Below are positions 1 to 4,930 of a stretch of DNA of 6,171 nt, in pieces; positions within the stretch are counted from its first letter, which is position 1; each line of letters starts with the position of its first letter. Made by a program: the position numbers and the translations under genes. The DNA is from Candidatus Cloacimonadota bacterium (GTDB taxonomy: Bacteria; Muiribacteriota; UBA6191; JACPRK01). The stretch is taken from assembly GCA_021772705.1 (NCBI GenBank), contig JAJFLN010000552.1, positions 1 through 6,171 on the forward strand. The letters are read 5' to 3'. Under the pieces are notes generated by a model. The model saw only the letters and a program-made list of their open reading frames with translations. It made no database searches and was not told the DNA's origin.

Positions 1-2
1 CC

Positions 3-35
3 TGTCGCAAGTCGTGTCGCGAGTTTGTCGCAAGT
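3..35. repeat. Three direct repeats TGTCGCRAGT
   Basis: TGTCGCAAGT (3-12), TGTCGCGAGT (15-24) and TGTCGCAAGT (26-35) lie in a row at steps of 12 and 11 bp, about one helical turn. The array may start before the window. Helically phased short repeats are typical of protein-binding iterons or element ends, but nothing here shows which. Seen directly; function unknown. Confidence 0.6.
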
Positions 36-111
36 TCAGGGCTTGCCGCTCGGGAGCCTGTAGGTTAGCCGGTTCGTGGCGCCGCTGGCCAGACCTCCAC
101 CATGGTGAAGT

Positions 112-237
112 TCAGGGCGATCTCGCCTTTTCCCGCTTCCCAAGCCGCCCGTCGAGCTTTGGATACCAGAGATCCCGCTTCGGGCAGTTGCAGGTGTCTT
201 TGCGGTACGACGCTTTCCCGCCATATCTCATAGGCAC
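112..237 (-). pseudogene. C-terminal remnant resembling the 880-1158 product
   Basis: The minus-strand frame ending at the TGA at 114-112 holds a segment of about 40 residues (VPMRYGGKASY, then RDLWYPKLDGRL) that aligns in order with the C-terminal part of the 880-1158 product (APLVSGGKRLY, then RDFFCSRYDKTL). The DNA is also alike, sharing CCT, GGCGGGAAA and neighbouring codons in the same reading frame. Upstream the frame stays open but runs antisense through the 301-594 toxin and shows no further likeness, so the 5' half appears to be missing. I read it as a gene fragment cut off near 240. It could instead be a short conserved non-coding segment. Confidence 0.35.
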
Positions 238-263
238 CCAGGTCCATTTGGCGCCCCCCGGTG

Positions 264-280
264 CATGCGTCTCACGCATG
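264..280. promoter_or_regulatory. Perfect 7-bp inverted repeat, candidate operator
   Basis: CATGCGT (264-270) and ACGCATG (274-280) are exact reverse complements around a 3-bp centre. The repeat ends 9 bp before the -10 hexamer at 289-294, so a bound protein would cover the -35 region. Autoregulation through a palindrome upstream of the operon is the rule for toxin-antitoxin modules, and MqsA-type antitoxins bind palindromes in their own promoter. Binding here is inferred. Confidence 0.5.
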
Positions 281-285
281 GCGTG

Positions 286-294
286 TGGTAATGT
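286..294 (+). promoter_or_regulatory. Extended -10 promoter of the toxin-antitoxin pair
   Basis: TG (286-287), one base, then TAATGT (289-294) form an extended -10 element of TGnTAnnnT type. Transcription would begin about 6-7 bases downstream, at or next to the GTG start codon at 301. No Shine-Dalgarno sequence precedes that GTG, so the mRNA may be leaderless. No clear -35 box is seen; the inverted repeat 264-280 occupies that position. Confidence 0.4.
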
Positions 295-300
295 TGCTAC

Positions 301-594
301 GTGAGAGACGTTCCGCCTGAGCTGCTGGCCGTCATCGAGCGGGATGACTTCCTGCTCACCGACAAGTCTGTCGGTCAGTATCTGCGGCATGGATATGCAG
401 ATGCCGACGTCATCGAGATCGCTCGGACAGGTAGCGTCCACAAGAAGGTGCGAGACAGTTTCGGAGAATCTGACTACGTTTGGACAATTGTGGGCCGAGA
501 CGCCTGCGGGATAGAGAGCTACAGCGCCGGGAAGGTGGCTATTCGCGATGGCAAGAAGATCTGGATCGTCATCACCATCCACGAGGCTCGTTGA
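301..594 (+). CDS. DUF4258-like toxin of a toxin-antitoxin pair
   Basis: The 97-residue protein has the DUF4258 outline: a helical N-terminal half (DKSVGQYLRHGYADADVIEI, where 'H...R/G..d.dV.ei' is the family pattern), then a G-x-hxK segment and a strand-rich C-terminal half ending in WIVITIHEAR, like the family's terminal 'ivITvy' strand. Members are small and commonly encoded directly before a YgiT/MqsA-type zinc-finger antitoxin, as here. They are generally treated as putative RelE/MqsR-like RNases; no catalytic residue can be assigned with confidence. Start: GTG at 301. A TAA at 289-291 closes the frame upstream, so no earlier start exists. No ribosome-binding site is visible, whereas an extended -10 box ends 6 bp before the start, suggesting leaderless translation. 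It ends 4 bp before the antitoxin's probable start. Confidence 0.75.
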   Translation: MRDVPPELLAVIERDDFLLTDKSVGQYLRHGYADADVIEIARTGSVHKKVRDSFGESDYVWTIVGRDACGIESYSAGKVAIRDGKKIWIVITIHEAR

Positions 595-598
595 CCGG

Positions 599-826
599 GT
601 GCTCGGCTACGTTGGCCGGGAGGGTGACTGCTCTCGGTGTCGCAGAGAACAGATGCGGCGCGTGCTGGCCACCTATGTCGTTCCGTTCGAGGGTCGGCGA
701 ATTCAGGTAGGCAACCTGATTGCCCTCGAGTGTCCTCGATGCGGACACCGGGAACACTACAGCCGTGAGCTGGAGCGAGCCAGGGAAATCGCCCGTATCC
801 GGGCCCGGGACCGCCAGGCCGCGTAG
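599..826 (+). CDS. YgiT/MqsA-type zinc-finger antitoxin
   Basis: The 75-residue protein carries CSRC near its N-terminus and CPRCG about 35 residues later, with a strand-forming segment between (VVPFEGRRIQVGNLIALEC). This is the arrangement of the MqsA N-terminal zinc domain and of stand-alone YgiT-type antitoxins. The charged helix after the second knuckle (SRELERAREIARIRAR) resembles the start of a DNA-binding or toxin-binding tail; the HTH domain of full-length MqsA is absent, as in many short YgiT proteins. It should neutralise the toxin encoded just upstream and may repress the shared promoter. Start: GTG at 599 lies 4 bp after the toxin stop, with GAGG about 12 bp upstream. An ATG at 548 in the same frame would overlap the toxin and add 17 low-complexity residues, so I prefer 599. 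Confidence 0.75.
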   Translation: MLGYVGREGDCSRCRREQMRRVLATYVVPFEGRRIQVGNLIALECPRCGHREHYSRELERAREIARIRARDRQAA

Positions 827-879
827 TCGCCCACGGCGTGCCCTGAGGCCCCCGGGCGCGCCCGCGGACCAGGCCGGCG

Positions 880-1158
880 TCACGCTGTGTCCCTGTCCAT
901 CCGCGCCCAGAGCGTCTTGTCGTACCTGGAACAGAAGAAGTCTCGGGTGATGACGATGGGTCTGGTGGCGTCGCCACGGGGATACAACCGTTTCCCGCCA
1001 GATACCAAAGGCGCCTCTTCGCACCTAGCAGGTATCTGACGCCTTGGCAGCTCGACCTCTCGCAAGGCTGCGGCCATCTGCATGCCCAGGTCGGGGCGGA
1101 CGTGGATCTTCACCTGGAAGCCCCGCCCAGGCTCGTAGATGATCTTGCCTACGATCAA
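880..1158 (-). CDS. Orphan 92-residue protein, last gene of a three-gene operon
   Basis: The product is not recognised. It starts with TTG at 1158, three bases after the TAA (1164-1162) of the preceding gene, so translation is probably coupled. The N-terminal part (KIIYEPGRGFQVKIHVRPDL) reads like an alternating strand-turn-strand; a helix (MQMAAALREVELPR) and a basic C-terminal half follow. There is no signal peptide or membrane segment. Support for a real gene comes from the tight spacing and from a partial copy of its C-terminal half at 112-237, similar in the same frame at both DNA and protein level. Against it, the start codon is weak and no family is known to me. The reverse-frame ORFs over the same DNA have poorer composition. 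Confidence 0.5.
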   Translation of the reverse strand: MIVGKIIYEPGRGFQVKIHVRPDLGMQMAAALREVELPRRQIPARCEEAPLVSGGKRLYPRGDATRPIVITRDFFCSRYDKTLWARMDRDTA

Positions 1159-1161
1159 GAT

Positions 1162-1509
1162 TTAGCCTGGAGCTTTCGTTGCGCTCGACCTCGCTCCACG
1201 CTTCGCCGGTGCCTGCTTCTTGGCCGTCTTCCTTGACGCCTTCTCGCCCATACTTGCCACTTGTCTCAGCGTCACTCTGCCCCCGCCACTCGCCTTCGAC
1301 GGCGTATTCCGGCAGAGGGTTCGCACGACGCGGCCTGCCGAGAAGAGAAGTTCGTGGAGCGGCCACTCGGCTCCTTCCTCCGGCACCATTTGCGGGATCT
1401 TGATGCTGTCCTGCTTGACCTCTCTAATCGTGTTCTCGGAGAGGTTGATTGGCTCTCCGCAGAATTCACAGTTGAGGGGCGGCTTGTTGACGGTCTTCTC
1501 TTTGGGCAT
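1162..1509 (-). CDS. Small Cys/Lys-rich protein, paralogue A
   Basis: The 115-residue protein starts at ATG 1509 behind GAGAGGTG, 17 bp after the upstream gene. Its first 66 residues match the product of 4514-4783: both begin MPKE, both have a Cys pair at residues 12-17 (here NCEFCGEP), both carry ENTIR followed by K-x-[ED]-S-x-K, a His-Glu in the middle and a single Cys after a G-[RK]-x-V strand (C66 here). The spaced cysteines suggest a small zinc-binding fold. The last 30 residues are Lys/Ala/Arg-rich (for example KTAKKQAPAKRGARSS), like histone H1-type or ribosomal tails, so nucleic-acid binding is a fair inference. No named family is recognised. Confidence 0.8.
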   Translation of the reverse strand: MPKEKTVNKPPLNCEFCGEPINLSENTIREVKQDSIKIPQMVPEEGAEWPLHELLFSAGRVVRTLCRNTPSKASGGGRVTLRQVASMGEKASRKTAKKQAPAKRGARSSATKAPG

Positions 1510-1526
1510 GTCGACACCTCTCGCGC

Positions 1527-2243
1527 TCAGCCCCTTGTACTCGTCCTCTGGCGGAGCAGCTTCCCCGCGAAGCCCGATAGCTTCTTCTTGTCGTACTTGT
1601 CGCGCCCTTTCACCAGCTCCTTGACGTGGGCAGCGAGGGCTTCTCTCACAGCCTTCGACAATCTTGCCTCCACGAGTAGGTCGAGCGCGTCATCGAACCT
1701 GCAATATCCGTGCATGTCCGAGACATAGGCGTCCAACAACTTATGCCCCAGCTCGATCTCCGAGGCGCTGGCTGCCCGACAGAGAGATACGGCGGCCCTC
1801 ATCAGGTCACCGCAGAAATCTCCGAGTTCACACTCGTCATGGACATCTTCAAAGATCGCTGGGATTTCATTGAGAAAGTACCAGACCAGATCAAGGGCTT
1901 CCCCTGGAGAACGGTTTCCGAGGGATTTGATGGCGGCTAGCGTGTCATCCAGGCCCCGCACATACTCGTAGGCTTCTCGCTCCCCGATGAACTCGATGAG
2001 AAGGTCTCTATCGATCTGCGCTTTGAGCCTGTCGGCTGCTTTCCCAATGTCGCCCTTGGAGAGGCACAGGTCTTCGAGCTGCCTGCGGATTGCGGCGTGG
2101 CTGTCCACGACCTCCAGGGCAAACTCGACCAGCTTCTCGCGTGACCACGAACTGATCTCCTTGCGCACATCGGGAACGGCACGGGGAACGCGGGCTCGGG
2201 GGACGCGAGCCAAGCGTTTCGCGGTGGGCTTGCGGGCGGGCAT
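1527..2243 (-). CDS. All-helical DUF6880-like protein
   Basis: Start chosen at ATG 2243, behind a perfect AGGAGG with 7-bp spacing; an earlier ATG at 2336 lacks this. The 238-residue product opens with a basic, Pro/Arg-rich stretch (1-25). A helix with SWSREKLVEFALEVV (31-46) follows, then a long helical body. The segment around EREAYEYVRGLDDTLAAIKS (88-107) and the later PAIFEDVHDEC (128-138) have the pattern of the DUF6880 helical region that accompanies SWIM zinc fingers: an 'A.eYv..lD..L..i..L' helix, then helices around an acidic 'D' cluster. No SWIM Cys/His motif is present, and no enzyme motif, signal or membrane segment. Role unknown; protein-protein or RNA binding is a guess. It is first in a minus-strand operon of three genes, 17 bp before the next. 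Confidence 0.75.
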   Translation of the reverse strand: MPARKPTAKRLARVPRARVPRAVPDVRKEISSWSREKLVEFALEVVDSHAAIRRQLEDLCLSKGDIGKAADRLKAQIDRDLLIEFIGEREAYEYVRGLDDTLAAIKSLGNRSPGEALDLVWYFLNEIPAIFEDVHDECELGDFCGDLMRAAVSLCRAASASEIELGHKLLDAYVSDMHGYCRFDDALDLLVEARLSKAVREALAAHVKELVKGRDKYDKKKLSGFAGKLLRQRTSTRG

Positions 2244-2307
2244 ACGGGGCCTCCTGGGCAGCGGATAGGAGCAGCATATCAGAGGAAAACACCTTGCTGG
2301 CTGGTTT

Positions 2308-2313
2308 TTGACA
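2308..2313 (+). promoter_or_regulatory. Consensus -35 box TTGACA upstream of the HTH gene
   Basis: A perfect TTGACA lies 76 bp before the ATG at 2390, in the 146-bp gap between two divergent genes. At 17-bp spacing the -10 position reads ATTCAT, a poor match, so the promoter is only a candidate. No convincing minus-strand promoter for the operon starting at 2243 was found in the same gap. Confidence 0.25.
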
Positions 2314-2389
2314 AGATCCTTTAGCAACGCATTCATGTAAGAAGCCCTCTACCACGGAGGAGTCAGACAGCAGAAAAGCGAGAAGTACC

Positions 2390-2923
2390 ATGACAAGCGA
2401 CTTCACCCACGACAAGTATTGCCCCTGTGCCCAGAAGGAGCCCCCTCTCCTTGACGACTATGAGCCGGTGACCCCCGAGAGCCGCTCAGTCGAAGACAGC
2501 CCGCGCCTGAAGGGCTGGCTGCGTATCGCTGCTGCCGCCGAGAGCACCAAGGTACCCGCATACACGATAACCCGGCTCGTGCAGGCAGGCGTAATCCTCG
2601 CCGACTACTACCAGGACGACTGGTACGTCGATCCCGAGGGCCTACCGGCCTTCTTCGACCCGTCCAACGCAGATGAGATCTACGCCAAGACGCAAGCCGT
2701 CGAACAGTGGCAGTCGGACATGCGAGCCTTCGAGCGCCGAAGACTGGCTGTCCATGAGAAGTGGATGAGGGAGCAAGAGGACACCAGCGACGACCGCTAC
2801 TCGTCGTCGCCCGTCTCCGAGGACTCCTCGGCAAGATCGCAGAGTGCCAAACGCCTGGCCACCTTCCTCAACTCTTGGGCCAGCAAGTCGTCCTGCGTGA
2901 AGGTGCTACCGAAGGGTACCTGA
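2390..2923 (+). CDS. MerR/excisionase-like HTH protein with coiled-coil
   Basis: The 177-residue protein starts at ATG 2390 behind GAGAAG. Residues 43-90 match the short winged-helix pattern of excisionase and MerR-type domains: LRIAAAAESTKVPAYTITRL gives the helix-turn-helix with a hydrophobic 'YTitRLv..G' recognition helix, and DDWYVDPEGLPAFF gives the typical wing 'W.vdpe.L..ff'. A charged helix (about 97-130, rich in Gln, Glu and Arg) could form a coiled coil; a Ser/Asp-rich linker and a basic end follow. The N-terminus has CPC at 11-13 and an acidic Pro-rich stretch. A DNA-binding accessory or regulatory role is likely; no recombinase is nearby. The gene is divergent from the 2243-880 operon and could regulate it. 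High G/C at third positions supports the whole frame. Confidence 0.75.
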   Translation: MTSDFTHDKYCPCAQKEPPLLDDYEPVTPESRSVEDSPRLKGWLRIAAAAESTKVPAYTITRLVQAGVILADYYQDDWYVDPEGLPAFFDPSNADEIYAKTQAVEQWQSDMRAFERRRLAVHEKWMREQEDTSDDRYSSSPVSEDSSARSQSAKRLATFLNSWASKSSCVKVLPKGT

Positions 2924-3035
2924 ATCCGGTGCTGCCTCCAGAGCAGGAGGAAGCAGCCTCCATTCGTAGTACCGGCGCAAAGCCAAAACTCGGTCCATTC
3001 CGGCCTTTTCGGGCGTGAGCCGAGGCTCGTCAAAT

Positions 3036-3052
3036 CCACATTTTCTATGTGG
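3036..3052. other. Short hairpin CCACAT/ATGTGG
   Basis: A 6-bp perfect stem with a TTTCT loop, followed on the plus strand by TCCTCTTTG. It sits about 110 bp after the plus-strand gene ending at 2923 and could be a weak terminator, but the stem is short and the T run broken. The surrounding 2924-3174 stretch (251 bp) holds no other feature I can support. Two minus-strand frames are open across it without recognisable content. Confidence 0.2.
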
Positions 3053-3174
3053 TCCTCTTTGCCCGATGAAGATGTGGGCCTCGGGGAACCCCGTCCCTCC
3101 TTTCCATGCATGAGGAGTCGGGAAACGCGAATGTGCCAAGGGGATCGGGGCCAGCGCCTCCAGCAAACATCTCG

Positions 3175-3294
3175 CCAACGTGACTGAGTCGCCCCCGCAT
3201 CAAACTCCAGCAGGTTAGAGTGAGCCGTGTTGCCTGTGACCAGGATCAACCCATGTGCGAGAGCCGTCGCTCCGATCAGAAGATCCGGATCAGG
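3175..3294 (-). pseudogene. Severed C-terminal part of the VapC-like PIN domain
   Basis: Directly after the TAG at 3297-3295, the same frame reads PDPDLLIGATALAHGLILVT then GNTAHSNLLEF. This is the standard third-acid segment (D..L.iAA.A..) and fourth segment (VT.N..hf) of PIN toxins. No start codon with a ribosome-binding site precedes it, so it is unlikely to be made separately. The match fades near the Trp at about 3177; the frame then remains open to a stop at 2799-2797 without recognisable content. Confidence 0.7.
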
Positions 3295-3570
3295 CTAGAG
3301 CTGACCGACACGGCGCAGACGGGCGTAGTGTTCCGCTGCAAGCGTGTTGACGGCAGTGGACGCAGGAAGCACCTGGACCCCGGCCAAAAGTTCTTCCAGA
3401 GCGGCAAGCGCCTTCTTGGTGTCGGCGGACAAGTAGACACCTTTGAGTAGCTCGAAGTGCGTGAAGGTCGAGATACTCCACGCGCCAGCAGCCCCCTCGA
3501 CTTTGCCTCGGACTGACGGGTGACCGCGCAGGTGCTTGATCAACACGTCCGTGTCGACGCAGTACCTCAC
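3295..3570 (-). CDS. VapC-like PIN-domain toxin, cut short by an amber codon
   Basis: The 91-residue product begins MRYCVDTDVLIKHLRG, the PIN-domain opening with the first acid at D6, and has the second at E40 in STFTHFELLKG. The helix LAALEELLAGVQVLPAS and then AEHYARLRRVGQL follow the VapC pattern ('..LE.ll....vlp......A..Ya.LR..G'). TAG at 3297-3295 stops it exactly where the family has G-x-x-[IL]-PDPDLLI; the remaining acids lie beyond. VapC toxins are Mg-dependent RNases of about 130 residues that cleave tRNA or rRNA, and the shortened form should lack the complete acidic site. Its ATG overlaps the upstream antitoxin's stop by ATGA. A substitution, recoding or sequence error could explain the stop; I favour gene decay. 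Confidence 0.8.
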   Translation of the reverse strand: MRYCVDTDVLIKHLRGHPSVRGKVEGAAGAWSISTFTHFELLKGVYLSADTKKALAALEELLAGVQVLPASTAVNTLAAEHYARLRRVGQL

Positions 3571-4067
3571 CGGCCCCGCTCATTCCACCGATCTCGGTCG
3601 GCTCGGATAATCTCCCATAGATCGTCCAACCCAGGATCGTCCTTCCAGGCGCCGAAGGTGTTCCGGATTGCCTGGCGTTGGCTAGAAACCTCGGCCAGGG
3701 CGTCCAGAAAAGTGACGATCACGTCGCAGGGAGCCTTCTCCTCGACAGGCTCCCGTGGTGCTGGAACCCCGCCGCCTGGACGCCTCCTCGTAGCCTGGAA
3801 ACCGGTCCCGGTGGGGTATCTCGACCTTCCGAGCTGGTTTGCCTGCGCCAGGGATTCGGTGATCAGGCCGGCTGCTGCTGCCCTGTGCTCCCAGGTAGCA
3901 CCACGCCGAACCCGCAGCTTGTTCAGCAGCCAGTTGCCAGGATCGAGAGGCTCGATGTTGAGGGCTGCGAACATCGAGCCGTCTGGATCGTGAAGGACGC
4001 GGGTTCCCGCGTCTACCTCGGCACGGATCATCTCGACGGTCGGGCGACCAGACGCATCCTCGATCAC
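3567..4067 (-). CDS. VapB-like antitoxin with an unusual N-terminal extension
   Basis: The last 51 residues (IVTFLDALAEVSSQRQAI, then TFGAWKDDPGLDDL and IRADRDR) look like the toxin-binding tail of small VapB/RelB-like antitoxins, where 'fGaWkddp..d.l...i..dR' is recurrent. The stop overlaps the PIN toxin start (ATGA), as in vapBC operons. The frame from the GTG at 4067 gives 166 residues, about twice the usual length. The first 110 (including DPDGSMFAALNIEPLDPGNW) are not recognised, and no DNA-binding fold is obvious. An internal GTG at 3722, with GAGGAGAAGG about 11 bp upstream, would give a 51-residue antitoxin alone. The frame is open upstream to a TGA at 4124-4122 but offers no earlier start, so the extension could be the remnant of another gene fused in frame. 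Confidence 0.6.
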   Translation of the reverse strand: MIEDASGRPTVEMIRAEVDAGTRVLHDPDGSMFAALNIEPLDPGNWLLNKLRVRRGATWEHRAAAAGLITESLAQANQLGRSRYPTGTGFQATRRRPGGGVPAPREPVEEKAPCDVIVTFLDALAEVSSQRQAIRNTFGAWKDDPGLDDLWEIIRADRDRWNERGR

Positions 4068-4103
4068 GTGGCCGAGGAGCTGGACGTAGGCTTCGAGGAG
4101 GGC

Positions 4104-4135
4104 GGGGGAGGAAGGGGTGCGTCAGGGGATGCGGG
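4104..4135 (+). other. Four-run G tract, possible G-quadruplex
   Basis: G runs at 4104-4108, 4114-4117, 4125-4128 and 4133-4135 are separated by loops of 5, 7 and 4 bases, which fits G3+N1-7. It lies in the 96-bp gap between the minus-strand genes ending at 4164 and starting at 4067, so the G-rich strand is the non-coding (template) strand for these genes. Folding is inferred from the pattern only. Confidence 0.35.
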
Positions 4136-4163
4136 AGCGTTCAGCGCCACAGTCGGCATACAG

Positions 4164-4517
4164 CTACGGCCCGTTCTCGGCCAGAAAGCTGGCTGCGAGC
4201 CTGAACCCCTCTACAGCCTTCCCCGTATCCTCGCCTGACGGCATCGGCACGGGGTCGTACCCCTCGCTGCTGTAGTTGTACAACGACACGCTCCAGTCGT
4301 CCGACTGGAAGTGCCGGAGACGGCAGAGCTCCAAGGCCACCGGCTGGCCAACGTCTGCGTCGATGTAGCAGAACTGGCCCCTGAAGCGGATGAAGACCTT
4401 CTTGAAGAAGCCCTTGAACTCCCGCCGCCAGCACGCCTCGATTTCCTTTTTCGTCTGCTCGGCGACGGCTGGCGGGATCTTGACCCCGCCCGCGTGAGCG
4501 CTCTTGACCCAGATCAC
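4164..4517 (-). CDS. Orphan 117-residue protein coupled to the Cys/Lys-rich paralogue B
   Basis: Start chosen at GTG 4517, which overlaps the preceding gene's TGA as GTGA; the frame is open further upstream, but that part is a shadow of the preceding gene. The product reads MIWVKSAHAGGVKIPPAVAE, a charged helix (QTKKEIEACWRREFKGFFKK), a strand pair around FIRFRGQFCYIDADV, then CRLRHFQSDDWSVSLYNYSS and GYDPVPMPSGEDTGKAVEGF. The alternating hydrophobic strands and aromatic residues suggest a compact alpha/beta domain. From memory, short proteins with a 'W.ka..GG.kIp..v...' start, 'YIDAy' and 'CRLR.fg..d.WslafYtYs' segments recur as uncharacterised genes in high-GC environmental bacteria; I know no function for them. 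No membrane segment or signal. Confidence 0.75.
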   Translation of the reverse strand: MIWVKSAHAGGVKIPPAVAEQTKKEIEACWRREFKGFFKKVFIRFRGQFCYIDADVGQPVALELCRLRHFQSDDWSVSLYNYSSEGYDPVPMPSGEDTGKAVEGFRLAASFLAENGP

Positions 4518-4783
4518 GCTAGCACCTTCTTTCCTGCCCGGCCCTTCGTCGGGGTCTTGGGCGTTGCTGTCTTCTTCGGCCCCTTCGGCCTGTCGGGGCA
4601 GGTGATCGTCACGAACTTGCCGTCCTCCAACAGGATCCGGTGTTCGTGGCCGTCTGGCCCGTCGAGCAGCTCGCAGGGTCCCTTCTTGCTCTCCCGCTTC
4701 ATGCCCCTGATGGTGTTCTCGAAAAAGTCGAGCCGCTTGCCACAGTCGCACTCGAAGGAGGACGGGAAAATCTCTTTGGGCAT
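4514..4783 (-). CDS. Small Cys/Lys-rich protein, paralogue B
   Basis: Start set at ATG 4783 because the product then begins MPKE exactly as paralogue A (1162-1509) does; an in-frame ATG at 4915 would add 44 unrelated residues. The 89-residue protein has C12 and C14 (ECDCGKRLDF), then FENTIRGMKRESKKGP, HEHR, GKFVTITCP (C62) and a Lys/Pro/Thr-rich tail (RPKGPKKTATPKTPTKGR). The shared Cys, His and ENTIR positions with paralogue A mark a small family, probably zinc binding, with a nucleic-acid-binding type tail. The ribosome-binding site is weak (GCGAGA). Its TGA overlaps the GTG start of the next gene, so the two are very likely co-translated. It is divergent from the pRiA4b-like gene at 4931. 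Confidence 0.75.
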   Translation of the reverse strand: MPKEIFPSSFECDCGKRLDFFENTIRGMKRESKKGPCELLDGPDGHEHRILLEDGKFVTITCPDRPKGPKKTATPKTPTKGRAGKKVLA

Positions 4784-4879
4784 GGAGGTCTCGCGATCCT
4801 GGCTGTATGGCCCCAGGATAGGAGCGACTTCGCCAGCCGGAGTCGGCATACCGCCAGCTCCGCCGCGATCAAACTTACA

Positions 4880-4888
4880 TGATACAAT
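4880..4888 (+). promoter_or_regulatory. Extended -10 promoter of the pRiA4b-like gene
   Basis: TG (4880-4881), A, TACAAT (4883-4888) is an extended -10 element with five of six consensus bases. Transcription would start near 4895, giving a leader of about 36 bases that contains the AAGGAG ribosome-binding site. No -35 match is seen 17 bp upstream, as is common for extended -10 promoters. Confidence 0.5.
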
Positions 4889-4930
4889 CGCGCCAATCCG
4901 GCTCCCCACCCTCACTCAAGGAGAAGCTCC

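Noticed and set aside
64..70. GTTAGCC as a possible integron attC core
   Set aside because: It does not fit GTTRRRY, and no paired RYYYAAC or imperfect hairpin of attC type surrounds it. No integrase gene is present.
238..582. Upstream part of the minus-strand frame that ends at 112
   Set aside because: It lies antisense to the toxin gene, whose domain pattern and position before a YgiT-type gene are convincing. Only the 112-237 part resembles another protein here.
854..863. GGGCGCGCCC palindrome between the antitoxin and the convergent operon end
   Set aside because: A short self-complementary GC-rich run without loop or T tract; expected by chance in GC-rich DNA and not a convincing terminator.
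519..977. Minus-strand frame antisense to the antitoxin
   Set aside because: It covers the CxxC-containing antitoxin on the plus strand and consists of Pro/Arg/Gly-rich sequence without motifs.
2906..3178. Minus-strand frame of 90 codons in the gap after the HTH gene
   Set aside because: No ribosome-binding site, no recognisable motif, and a composition rich in Pro, Arg and Leu as expected of a chance frame in GC-rich DNA.
2797..3249. Minus-strand frame of 150 codons
   Set aside because: Its first 25 codons are the severed end of the PIN domain and are reported as such. The rest has no recognisable content and overlaps the end of the supported plus-strand gene at 2390-2923.
3678..4238. Plus-strand frame of 186 codons
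   Set aside because: It is antisense to the VapB-like gene and has no start signal or recognisable segment.
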